Under the pieces are notes generated by a model that was not told the origin of the DNA, ran no database searches, and was given only the letters and a program-made list of their open reading frames with translations. Below, in pieces: positions 33,950-46,755 of a stretch of 64,000 nucleotides of DNA. Source of the stretch: Siniperca chuatsi. Taxonomy: Eukaryota; Chordata; Actinopteri; Centrarchiformes; Sinipercidae. The position numbers were made by a program, and so were the translations under genes. Each line of letters opens with the position of its first letter. Position 1 is the stretch's first letter. Location: assembly GCF_020085105.1 (NCBI RefSeq), contig NC_058057.1, forward strand, positions 24,625,082-24,689,081, given 5' to 3'.

Positions 33950-34400
33950 GGGACCATGATTGACTTTACAATATTTCATGGCAATCCATCCAATAGTTGA
34001 TGAGATATTTCACTTATGAGCAAAAGGGTGGAACGACCAACTGACCGACTGTCATCACCATGATAGCGCTCCAAGCTAGCAGCGGTGCTCCACGGTTGAT
34101 CTGTCAGCCCACCACTTTGGTCCAGATTAAAATATCTCAACAACTAGATGCATTGGCACACAACTTTGTACGGACATTTATAGTGTCCTCAGGATGAATT
34201 GGGTATGATTATTTTGGTGATCCTCTGACTTTTCCTCTAGCGCCACCATGAAGTTGACATTTGTGGTTTTGAGTTAAATGTCTCAATAACTATTGGATGG
34301 ACCCCAGATGATGAATTGTAATCTTTTTTTTTTGATCCTCTTACTTTTCATCTAGCAACAACATCAGGTCAAAATCTTAATTTGTCCAGTACTTTAGTTT
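33950..34400 (+). repeat. Teleost dispersed repeat (same family as 5088-5790)
   Basis: Contains TTCATGGCAATCCATCCAAT, GACCAACTGACCGACTGTCA and CTAGCGCCACCATGAAGTTG, all typical of this repeat. Confidence 0.65.
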
Positions 34401-34585
34401 ATGACCTGTTGTGGAAAAAAAAGATTTCACTTTTTCACTTTCAGACCTGAAATAAACACCAAGAAATACTAAAGTATCTTTCAAAGTTTTATTCTTTGCA
34501 GAGAAGGTCAGATCACATTGTGTCTCGTGATTCAAGTCACTGAGGACTTTTTCTGTATTAAACCAGACCATGATCGTTCCCCAAT

Positions 34586-34830
34586 CTTAGAGGCATAATG
34601 AGTAGGATTTTCCTAAAGAACAATGTATAGACTCATACAAAAACAATCCCTTTCAATCATCACTTGCCCTGCCCTCTGCCTGTATTTTCTTAGTTTCTTA
34701 TTAGTTTGCTGTGTTCGGGATGTTTCTGGGGCATCAACCTTTGGGCAGTGGTGTGTAGCCCCCAGCCAATAACAGGGTCCTGACCTCACACCCTGCACCC
34801 TGCTGCACATTCACACAAAATCCCAGCAGG
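34586..34830. repeat. Teleost interspersed repeat
   Basis: GGCATAATGAGTAGGATTTT through CAACCTTTGGGCAGTGGTGT to CTGACCTCACACCCTGCACC resembles a known dispersed repeat. Family not named. Confidence 0.45.
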
Positions 34831-36304
34831 GTTTTGTGGGGATGTGGCCGTGTTAATTTGTGCTTTAGAACGTAACCACCGTGAAACAATCAGAAAATAA
34901 CATTTTATTTCTCTGCTTTGTTCTCCCTAATGCCGCTCCCTCTCTTCATTCACTCTCTAGCTCGGTCGACCACCATCTCGACCAAATCTCTGCTGGTACA
35001 TCTTAAAGACAAACTACAGTGTGTGTGTTCATGGTAATGAAGGAATAGGTCACCCAATGCAACAATGTGGCTCATTGATGTGGGTTTTTTTATATAGATT
35101 TGAGCGCCATGGCACAGAGAAAATACGATATATCAGGCTTTGGATATTGTTGGGTGTATACATGCATAGATTTGTTGGGAGAATATTCCCAGACTTGTCC
35201 TTTGAGAAAATACTGAGAAGCATTCTTGAACACACGAATATTCCTGGAATCCGTTGAATAGCATTCTGATAAGACAAATGTGAAGGGCAATAAAAGCCTT
35301 TTAGGCAGATACGAGGCAGAAGCTGTTTGGGAGTGGACCACCCCTACACCCCAGACATCCAGTCATTGTTGATGTCTCTGCCAAAATTACAGAGACACAA
35401 TCTGGATGTGTTTATTTTAAGATTAGTGCATTCCCAGGCCCTAGATGGCTCAAGACCAAGTGCACTAACTGTGGAAAAATGAATTGCCACTGTTTCCATC
35501 TTTGCTGAGTCTGTTTATGTGTGTTTATCTCATTTAAAAATACAGCATGCACTTGTCGGACTAGGAGAGTTTAATAGAAAGGAAAGTCTTACTGGCACAA
35601 ATCCACTGCTCAATATCTCATTCACAGATATCTCAGAGTCTTGTTCACAAGTTTCTCCAGTCCATCTTATTTTTTGCAGGACGGTGGAAGGAAGCTGAAG
35701 TAAACATGGAGGGAAGATGCAAACAGAAACTCAAAAAATTCCAAACTTCTTGCTGTCAAGTGACAGTGCCGACCAATACTTTAACTGAAGTGACTTGCTG
35801 TTGCAAGAATAGCCAAGTCTGACTCCTCTGACTTGAAGAGACAAATGTTTAGAAATGAAGAGTTCAGTGCTGAAACAGAAGCCCAAAAAGTATTTCACCC
35901 TTTCTTTTATTCAACATCTCCCAAAAGTTAAGCCTGTTATTGGTTAGTGTGGGCATTAGGAATCATCTTAAAGGCTTCTGCATTATGCATTGAACATACT
36001 AGTTCATACAAAAGTGTGTATATGTGTGGCGAATGGACACGCGAAAAGTCGGGCGAAAAGTCTGTCATCATAGAGACGGGTGAGACATGATGATTCGTAC
36101 AAACTGGGATGCCAGTGCACTTTCTCTTCTTGAAGATATTCATGGTGTTGCATTCAATTGTTCACTGGAAACGTGACAAAAGTATTTGTGTGAAGAAAAA
36201 ACAGAGCTAGAAAGTGAAGTTCAAATCCTGTCTGCTTGTCCTACCTCTGTACATCTGGCCAATCACCGCATAAAGTGGGTGTGGTTGTCAGACAGAGTTG
36301 TGGA

Positions 36305-36375
36305 AAGTTAAATCAGAATCAGAATCAGAATCAGAAATACTTTATTGATCCCCGTAGGGAAACTCTTTGTTACAG
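36305..36375 (+). repeat. Retroposon 3'-tail-like repeat
   Basis: An (AATCAG)n run and ACTTTATTGATCCCCGTAGG, a very common teleost retroposon end. A related piece (reverse sense) is at 25455-25490. Confidence 0.55.
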
Positions 36376-37235
36376 TAGCTCGTCTTTACGTCAGTGCACA
36401 CAGGAGAAAACGATATTATACACTATAAACAGGTCAGAAATAAATTAAGTAACATGTTGGTATAAGTATAAGATAAACTAAGTGTCGAGTACCAAGTGGG
36501 TTTACTGGTAGATGGTGAAGTACAGTATAAATACAATGTCACTAATTATGTAATAAATAATAGTAAAAGCGGAGGTGCATGTACTGTCGAGAGTAATTGA
36601 GGTATATCCGTAACAGTAAATAAGAAAAACTAACAAGGGAAAACTAATATTGCACTTGAGTAGTAAACAGAATATTGCACAATTATTATTAATTATGGCG
36701 GAGATGTAATGCTCAATGTCCAAAGTTGCCCTGTGAAGTTTTCTTGTAAACAAACAAACTTTGTGTTTTACAGATATTTTGAATATTTTATCCTGCATTG
36801 TTTACATCCGTGTTTTGCAAGCTTGCACTGTTCTTCTTCACTGCCTTTTCTGGCCATTGCTATGTTTCTTACCACCACCAACTGTTGATCGGTAAAATAG
36901 CATGAAACCAGAGGAAGGAGTGTGTGTGAGCATATAAAATTACTTTTCACATGGGTTTGTTTTTTGTTGCTAGACTGCCACAAAAACGTTTTTTGGCTGG
37001 TTTATCTGATAGGCAAAGCAAGCAACTGGGTCCCAGACCCTCAGGGGGCCCAAAGGCTCTAGGTTTAACATGTGGTAGTTTGTGGTAATTTAATTAATTG
37101 CTAATTATGTTGTTTATGTTGAATGCAACCCTAAAGGACATTTTAAACTGAAATGGTAGGGGTCTTGAGACAACACCTGTATTGTTATCTGATCTTGAGG
37201 CCCTGTCTTGTAGAGGGGCCCCGAGCTAAACGCTA

Positions 37236-37570
37236 GCTTTAAAGGAAATGTTTGAAATTTTAGGAAATACACCTTTGCCCTTATTTGCTGAGAATTAGGT
37301 GAATATATAAGTACGAAGCTACCGCCAGAGGCCACTTAGCTTAGGTTAGTACAAAGCCTGGACACAGAGGGAAACAGCTAGCCTGGCTCTGTCCACAGGT
37401 AACAAAGTCCAATTATCAGCACCTAAATCAGCATCTAAAATTCACTAATTAAGCATTAAGTATCTTGTTTGTTTAATCTGTGCAAAAGCCAAAATGGTGC
37501 CAGACTGCTTCTTTGTCAGGACCAGTAACTTCCTGGAGTCTCTGCTGGTTGCAGGGCAACTGGTATTTCC
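37236..37570 (+). repeat. Teleost interspersed repeat (AGCTAGCCTGGCTCTGTCCA type)
   Basis: Contains GAAATGTTTGAAATTTTAGG, AAACAGCTAGCCTGGCTCTG and TAACTTCCTGGAGTCTCTGC in the usual order of this abundant repeat. Confidence 0.7.
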
Positions 37571-39209
37571 CAAAATGTCAAACTTTTCCTTTAAAGCTTT
37601 TGTTATTTCTATCTATACTGTATATTAGGTGGGGCATTTCACAAAATAAATTTGACCTTAATAAAGTTACATTCATACTGCACAGAGAGTGGGGGTTAAA
37701 TGTGGCTCATAGCTCATTTTTGAGATGAATCTGTTTTGTCTCATTACACTTTTAGAGATCTGTCAATGTTTAGATGAGTAAAACATTGCGAAAGGGGAAA
37801 AGTAAAATATGGTGATATGTTGCATTTCTTTGCATTTAGACCAAAAACCGGAGGTACAGAGAGGGTATTGCAATTTCTGTAAAATTTTTGACCTCAAAAA
37901 GAAAAACAAAACAAGCTACATTTAAATTTTCATGCATTTTTATTCATAATTCTACACAAAAGCCCCCCTTATGTCAACTCTTGTAGTATCTCGGTGCCAA
38001 GAATGTACAGAGCAGTTCTCTTGGGAGCTGCAGAGAATCACTTAACATTCCCTGTGAAGAGCTGTGCTGTCAGGCAGCGTATCCTAACAACCACACAGAG
38101 GAAACAAACAGAGCTGAGGGGTGACACTGATGAATGCAGGGGGGCCAACATTGCTAGGATTTAGGATTAATCACATTTCCAAAATAAAGGCACCTGCAAC
38201 GACACATATCTGTAGATGGGATTACACTCGCCACATTTACATTTAGGTCACAAACGTCAATGTGTAGAGCCTTCTGTATTCCAGGAAGTCTGTATGATGG
38301 TTAAAGACATCAATTTTTGGAGTGGAAAACCGACAGGAAGTTCCTTCTTGACCTAAAAAAAGATCTTTTGTTTGTTTTGTAGATTTCATGCCAATCTGCC
38401 ACCAGATTTAGATTTTTTATTTTCATTTTTGGGTACAAACGGGAATTGTGACCTGCTAGTAGAAGTGAGAGTGGGACAGCAAAACCATAAGCAATGGGCA
38501 TCCATACCAATCTCATTGAAATATGGCCAGTATAACTGCTTCTTGCTCTTCACCAAAGATGGATAGGTAGATCGACATGTCATTCTGCCATTAACAGGAC
38601 AAAATAACATAATTAAAGTGGCTATAATTGATATTTTTATAATAACAACTGATCAAATGACAATGTGTAATGTAAAAGTGTAGCCAGATCAGGAGTGGGC
38701 CAAACCAGAGCGAAAAGGAGAGTGAATACTGGACTAACATTTATTAGGAGGCCAGACACCCGACTCCAAATGAATGATAATGTTGCTCCATAACTGCTGG
38801 ATGTGTAAATAAGCAACTGTTTGCTAATTTGTTTTCCTTATCAAATGCAAAGGTGGTGATCTGTCAATGTTGAGTTGATAGCTTGTTCTGCTGCCCTCAA
38901 GTGACCAAAAAAATGAATGCAGGTTTAAATAAATGTACAAAATATTATCAGCAAAATGTCTTTAAAGTATTAAAGTAAAGGCTTTCATTATGTAAAATTA
39001 CTATATCATCACTTATATTTCATATTATTAGATTGATCAGATAAGATGCAATAACACATAAGCTGCATTTTAATTGTGCTGCTGGTTGAGATGGATCTGA
39101 CTTTAACTTATATTGTGCATATTAATCCATAACAATGCATTATATGCATTATATAAGATGATCATATGTTTTGCATGAAAATTCCTATTCTACAAAGGAA
39201 CCAGTAACT

Positions 39210-39367
39210 ACAGCTGTCAGATAAATGTAGTGGAGTAATTTTCATTTGAAATGTAGTGGAGCAGAAATATGAAGTCACATAAAATGGAAATACATCAGTA
39301 AAGTAAAGTTCTTTAATTAAGTATAGTATTTGAGTAAATGTTCTTAGTTTTTTTTTCCACCTCTGAT
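39210..39367 (+). repeat. Teleost interspersed repeat (TAGTGGAGTA type)
   Basis: Repeated GAAATGTAGTGGAGCAGAAA and AGTAAAGTAAAGTTCTTTAA phrases ending TTCCACCTCTG. The opposite part of the same family is at 50870-51320. Confidence 0.65.
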
Positions 39368-39610
39368 AATAAGAAATACTACAAGGATGTTCTTAACTCT
39401 TACCACAGATACACTATGAAGACTGGTAGTGGTAGTAAACAGTAGATGATAAATAAACTCAGTATTGATGAAGACAGGTACATGTTTTTTTCATTTTATA
39501 TTTCATATCTACTGAACATGAGGAAGACAACTGCATGATGTCACAATGAGGGCGGGGTTATGCAAATGTGGGCGAAGAGGCAAAGGGAGGATGTGAGCAT
39601 CGGTCTTTCC

Positions 39611-39649
39611 CATCATCATCATCATCATCACCACCACCACCACCACCAT
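39611..39649. repeat. (CAT)n(CAC)n microsatellite in the crip2 5' UTR
   Basis: Seven CATs followed by a CAC run, about 75 bp before the crip2 start. It yields poly-His and poly-Ser shadow frames that are not genes. Confidence 0.85.
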
Positions 39650-39723
39650 CCTCTGAGGTGTGTCTGGAGCTGCAGACAGACAGACGGACTGAAAAAGACT
39701 CGTTCTCTTTGTTCACACGGAAC

Positions 39724-42700
39724 ATGGCGTCAAAATGTCCAAAATGCGACAAGACGGTGTATTTCGGTAAGTGCGTGTTTTCTGTGTAACCGCCCAACGT
39801 CGAGCCTGTTATCAGAGGCGAAGCTGTGACTGCTGGGTGGGAGTGTTAACATGTCATGAAGACAGAGTCCGCTATTCTTTAATTCTTCGTTTTTGTTAAT
39901 GCATTACGTTTGTTTCCAGTGAGGGGGGTTCGTGTTTAAACCAGACTAGATTTATTATAGGCCAGATACAGAGTTCATAGAGGATCTGAGATGACGTGTA
40001 CCCAAAAAAAAAATGGGGTTTCATTTTGTAAAATTATTTAATAATTATATTATTTTATAAATATACTGCGTCTCACTGAAAACTTAAGAAGCATCCAGGA
40101 ATGTTGTACAAAACACTGATGATTTAATTCATGACTATCTTATAAATCACCTCTTCTTTTTAAAGGAATGTGCGCACAATCTTTATTACAGGTATTACCT
40201 GGTAATATGGAGAACATTAATATGGGGACAACACACCTTATGTTATATACTGACTTATGCAAAATCACATGGTGAAAAGTTAAACTCATGTTCATCCTAC
40301 TGAGTCCCGTTGATTTCTAATGTTTCACTGGGGCCAAAATCAAAGAACAAATGTTTTTCAGATCTGAAGGTGCAAAATATTTTGGTGAAATTGAAATCAT
40401 TTTCAGCAATATGGATGAAAACTCCTATTGTGGTATATGTATTGTTTGGGCATACACTGTATATATACCATGATATAGTACATTTTAATGTCCTATTAAA
40501 AAATCCAGTATTGCCATAAAGCAATCCTGCAGCATTGTCCACAAAGGCCTACCAAAGCTATGAAAGTGACAGCTTCCACGATATAAATGGTAAGACAAAA
40601 TCTCTGACAAAGTATCTGTAGCTGTTTCGATATTAGTGTTAGAAGGACGAGCTATATGCTAGCAGCAGATAATGCTAAAGAAAGACTATTAAAGGAATAT
40701 TTTAGCGCTCATAAGAGGCCTTGAATCCGATTGCACTTAATGGGTGGATATTCCATTTATAATGTATGTTGTGTTATCTGACCTGAAAGTTAAAAGCGTG
40801 TTATGGCCTGCACTGTAGATGAGGGCTGCAACTAATGATTATTTTCAATATCGATTGTTTTGTCTATAAAATGTTACAAAATGGTGAAAAAATTCCAATC
40901 ACAATCTCCTAAAGCCCAAGTTTAAATATTCAAACCGCTTGTTTTGTCCATCACCATCAGTCCAAAACCCAAAGATATTTAGTTTACTATCACAGAAGAC
41001 TAAGAAAAAACAACAAAAATGATCATTTGAGAAGCTGGAACCAGTGGATGTTTTGACATTTTTAATCAGAGCTGAAATAGAGTAAAATTACTCCAAACTA
41101 GGGGTGTCGCAATATACCGGTACTGGCGATAATCGTGATATTTAATAAATATTGATATCATGTTAATAATACACATAATATCGTGTGAATAATCCAGTGC
41201 CTCTTTTCCATTTCTTTCCGTTCTCGCTTTGTCATAGTAGGTGGCGGTAAAGTAAAGACAAAACAAAGTTAGAGATGAATTTGACTGATAGCATTGTTAT
41301 TTGATTATTTTTCTAATTTTCTAGATATCGCAATAATATCGTTATCATGAATTCTTTTGGCCACAATAACCGTATAGTGAAAATCTGAAATCGTGACAGC
41401 CTTACTTCACACCATGTTGGGTTTTATTAAAACGAGTTTGGTCATGTATATTGCGTGCTCTCTGTCACTTAACGTTATGATTCAGCACCCATAAACTGGC
41501 CTGGCTTCAGCAGAAAAACTAGCTAATTTAGTCCTGCTGTTTGAGCTGTACGAAGTCTCTCCCTTGTGGTTAAACAAAAACACTTAATGAAGGCAGGAGC
41601 GCTGTGCTGTGTTCATGGTGCTCTCTGAAAACAACGGTAGTTACGGTACGGGTGATAATAATGTTGATAATTCTTGGTGGTGTTGTTATCATCAGTGTGT
41701 TTCACCACGGCATATAGTAAAACCAGTATACCGGCACACCTCTACCCTACAGTACAAAACTTCAAGTCCCAACAGGAGGATTATAGTACTACAAAGTCTC
41801 AATTATAAACTCACTGCTGAGTACCACAGACGTAGGAGCCTGAACATTACAGTGATGTCCCAGCACTCAGTTTTTTAATCTTTTCCAAATATGGCTGTGA
41901 AATGAATGTGACAGTTTCTCTCAAATACGTCAAAAAATGCCTGAGATGGTGAGTCCCAGGCTCAAACTGGTAACCGCTCTGTTTTGAAGCAGCCCAGACT
42001 GGGCTATAATTGGTTCACTATCTTTGGACAAGATTCCAGGGAGCCATTAACAGTCCTGTTTGCTTGTGGTCATCAGGCTAAACTGTCAGCGTATGACAAA
42101 TCACCATCTTTACATTTACATGTATGTCCACCATTAAAAGAAGGTGGAATGAGTTTACGTGGGTTGGTCCCTGGTTACTAGATGCTTGTGTTGATAAGAT
42201 GAAACGTTAGTTTCTTTTCCCTGACTGGAAGCAGCGTTGTTAAATAGTCGTGAGAAAAAAGGGTGATATCATCTTCCCCAGGAGTGACTTTAGTGACCAT
42301 ATATCAGTTTTCAGCTTCTTTTCATTGTGGAGCTACAACACATGGCATTGTAAATAATTTATTGATTGCACATATGGATCGTTTTTCTTTTTGTTCTTTC
42401 CCCTTCATTTCGCTGGAGAACAGCAGCAAAGCCCCGCCCTGCAGGTTCAACCCAACATGCTGTTCTCTTGTTCTCTCTTTCTTTCTTGAAACTATGCAGT
42501 AAATTTAAAACAAATATGTTTCCTCTGGCTGTATGAAGTGTTGTTTTGTAGCTGTACAGGGAATTTATTGTGGAGGAAATGCATTTTATGAAGTTTAAGC
42601 TCAGCTATTTTGGGACTTTGAGCTTCAAAGTTGATCCACTGAGAATTTTTTTGACAAATGTTTGTCCAGCATTTCATTAATGCAACAAATTTAAGTTACA

Positions 42701-45700
42701 ACAAAACAAACACAAACCTACACACAAAAGGAAAACAATTAACACAATTCAAAGGAGGCTGTTTTGAGGGGAAACCATCATCAGGAATTTGAATCTTCAT
42801 GGAGATGTTGCTCTAGAAATTGCAGACTCAAATATTATTATTATTATCATTATTAAGTAGGTTAACGTTATTTGCTCAGTAAATTTTTACAATTCATAGG
42901 TTATGGCTTGATAAGCACACTAACACACTACTGTACACTTGTTACACACACACACATGTCCTCCACCATCAATGCAAAGTGCTCGCTGTGTGCCAAGGTG
43001 ACTTACCGTCACATATCACAGTGACAGGCTGGGCAGTGAGTGCAAACAGGAAGTGTCATGTTGTATCAGGGCCTCCGTGTATCTGCTGGGATATTCTGGG
43101 AGGAGGACAAACAGATAAAAGACTGTTAGTGAACCTCTCTCCCTCTGTGCATCAGTCTGTCCTTTCTACACATTCTCTGTGAATGAAACTGCTGAGTAGC
43201 TTGAACAAAGGCTTTTTTTAGGGACTGTACAAAAATGATTGGGCCATGAAGGGGGAGGATTATGTAGTTTTTCTTTATGCTGAAGGGAGGGTAGTTTAAC
43301 TCTTCTGGGAGAGCCTATTATTTTTTCTCACACCAGATTTATATTTTTCCTTGCGATATAGTTAATAGTTACATAAATAGTTACATCAAAAACATGGCTT
43401 TTGTGTGCTCTCCGTCCAAATGCAGTGGAAAGAATGCGCTTTAGGTTGATATGAACTCCCAAGAGCCTGTCAAGTGTCTTTAACTGTAACAGTCTTGTGT
43501 ATCATGGAACAAAGCGTTAGTTCAGAATACATTTTTACTTATGCCTTGTATCCAGATTGTGTCAAAAATGAATTAAAAATGAATGACTTAGTGCATTTGT
43601 GTACAAATTGAGCACAATATGTATGTTTCCTTCCCTTTCTATATGCTATTGCATATGCGATCTGTTTGAGAAGCCGATTCTTCCACCGTTAGATTTCATT
43701 TTCCCAAAATACAACTTTTAATGGATGCAATTTCCCCTTTTAATATTTTATCAAGATCTCATCAAAATAACAGTAAACACTTTTTTAAACTAGTATTTAG
43801 TATTTTGACAAGGATGTTATAATCTTAGCTCTGATCTGATTGTGTTTTCTGGACCATTTCTGTTGTGCAACACTTTTCAGTTGTACTTTGTTTTTAATGT
43901 TTCTGCCCCCTCTGGATGTGGCTTGAATGATTGGATCTTCATTTTTTTCGTTGGTACATTTATACTGTTGGTGATTTTATTTCTTCATTGGTCTACCCCT
44001 TTATCATCTGGTTACCCAGGACTGAGTACCTGGCCCATTCACCTTAGCTGGATCTTTATACACGTTTTGACGGGTTAATGTCCCCTAAACACCACACGAG
44101 CATGTAACACTGTAGTTTTACGACACAGGTTGATTTAAATTCCTAATTTCTGTCTCTTTTGCTTCCACAGCGGAGAAGGTGTCGTCTTTAGGGAAAGACT
44201 GGCACAAGTTCTGTCTGAAATGTGAGCGCTGCAACAAGACGTTGAATCCAGGAGGCCACGCTGAGGTAAGAGGAAGTGAACAGAAGGAGGCCTCAAACTG
44301 GAGAGTTGAGAGAGTATATTTTAAGATGATGCTTCAATCTAGAGCGATTTATGAAGTGTAACAATATGTTTAAAATGAATATTATTTTTGTGCTATCATT
44401 AATATGTAGTGGCCCATGATTGCCATTTTTAAGTGCTTTTATCTCACTTTAGAATAAACTTTTCTCAACTTTTGACTGATCAGGAAGAACAGAGACACTG
44501 CTGGAACAGATCATAACAGACTCTTTCTTTGGTGCAGTTTGTCCAGGTAAAAGCAGTGTCATTTAAATCCAAGTGGCACCAAATCGCTGCACTGAGACAT
44601 CTGAAAGTGTCGTTTTCATACGTACTGTGGTGCATTTTTTTTGGGGGGGAGTTTAAAATAATCTGAAGCTGATTCAAATCACTTCATTCAGTTCAGTTCA
44701 AGGATTTGTAGTCACTGACTTTGTAGTTCGTTCACTTTTTTTTTTCCTAAGTTAAGTGAACGCATCGTCATTCAAAAGCACTTCATTACTTACCTCAGTA
44801 AGTGAACACATCACCATTCATTAGGCCCGATGTTCAGCGCTGATTCTGACTGTCTTCAGGTCAGTAATACTTTAAGTCTATCTGTGGTCCATCTGTTACG
44901 TTCAGTTCAGTACAAAACTAGCCGATACAAGCTCTGCACACACGCTTAATCATTTCTCAGTCTATTATGTACAGCAGTAGAGTTGTCAGATTCTGATTGT
45001 TTCTGTGGCTTTCGCAGTCTCTTAATGAGCTTGTAAGGAGGACTTTACGAACTGTGAATCACAGCTGAGCTGACAACGCCGCTCTCAGTCACCAGTGAGG
45101 AGCTCGACTGCTAAAAGCTACTGATTGTCAGTCAGTGACAATGGTGATTCAGTATAGTCAGCTCAGTTTCAGGATTCGTTGTCAAAGATTTGTTCGTATA
45201 TGTACTGAACACTTCTAGCACAGCCTGTGTAGACAGATGGATTGATTAAAAAAGAAGCTGAATGTTCGGTCAGACACGCAGACGACTGAAAAACGTGAAA
45301 CGGCTCCGTAACGGTCCAGACATGTCTGAATTACAAAGGGCCATTACTTTAGATGAAGCCAGCAACGTTGCATATTTTATTTCTGAAAAGGATCATACAT
45401 GGGAAGTCAAGCTGAGGACATTTTCCTGGAAAAGATACATTAGTCTCTATTTGCTTTAAACAACGCCCAGTTAGCATAAAGAGAGTTATGTGTCACAGGC
45501 TTTCACAGAGAATAATAAAGTTAAGTGATGGTAAACACACCACTGATGCTCATATTTAGCTCTTTTGTCATGCATTATAAATTGGTGTGAACCGAGAAAA
45601 TAACAGAGAGCAGACAAGTCTTATAAACTTCTGTGAATAAGTCCTGCTTCATTTGTTATTTGGCATTATGTGAATCCAAACAGACTAAATATAAAAAACG

Positions 45701-46714
45701 TGTTTAACTAAACTTTCCCAGTTTGATTCAGAACACTGAGAAACTTGACCTTTAGTTCCACTCAGAGACTTGACGACTGCTTACTCTCCCTCCCTCTTGT
45801 ATTTTGCAGCATGATGGGAAGCCTTACTGCCACAAGCCCTGCTACGCCGCCCTCTTTGGGCCAAAAGGTGCCGTTTCTTCTTGTTTACACTTAAAAAGAA
45901 CATGTAACAACTCTGTATTGGTCGCTTTCAGGTTTTTAAATGCGACGTTTGCATGTGTTTTAGGTGTGAACATCGGCGGAGCTGGTTCCTACGTGTACGA
46001 AAATCCCTCCAATGAAGCCCCTGCTGCTGTTTCCATGGAAACAGATGCCAAACCAGAGGAGGAGAAAAAAGCCCCCGCACGGGGACCAGTGAAGGGTGAG
46101 AAATATGTGGAGCAAAAATAGAAAAACATCATATGTTGGGAAGATAAATTCAATGTCTGCTAGAATATTATCCTCTCTGGAGGGGATTAGGTTAGTTTCA
46201 CTCACTTTAGTTGCATAGATGGTTAACATACTGAAGATACAGGAAAATCAAGATGACAAAAGGAGAAACTCACAGAGTGAGAAAATATATTGAACTGTCA
46301 GTAAAAGCTGAGAAAAAGAAACTTGAATATGGCTGATGCAGATAAAGATGTTTGAGTCAAAGTGATCATTTGAAGATGTGAGTGTTTAAGGAGAAAAACT
46401 GGGAGATAAAAATAGAGAGATTGATAACAAGAGAGATTGTGTTGGAAATAATAATCTTCACTTGTTGCCGTATAAGGCTGTATAAATTACTCCACAGCAA
46501 ATAATCCATTATTCCAACTCAATGTGACTTTCTCAGCTGCAAGCTTCTCATCTTTCTCTGGAGGGCCCAACATCTGCCCCAGATGCAACAAGACAGTATA
46601 TTTCGGTAAGCAGATTGGTATCTTCATATCTCACACTTTGCATGTATTATATGAGTGTTGGAATGTGTCTAAGTGACTAAGGGGGCTGGTTGCCATGGTG
46701 ACTATCTCCATGAT

Positions 46715-46755
<41 letters not shown>

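Larger units (their letters stand above)
33400..39606. other. Gene-poor interval between the Ig cluster and crip2
   Basis: Only repeats are supported: 33950-34400, 34586-34830, 36305-36375, 37236-37570 and 39210-39367. Open frames of 60-80 codons occur but have no domain, splice context or paralogue. Confidence 0.5.

Noticed and set aside
38372-38566. 64-codon plus-strand open frame after a TTTTGTAG acceptor-like site
   Set aside because: No domain, no partner exon, no paralogue; an overlapping frame on the other strand is equally long.
39558-39829. His-rich and Ser/Pro-rich frames just before crip2
   Set aside because: They come from the CAT/CAC microsatellite in the crip2 5' UTR; the real frame starts at 39724.
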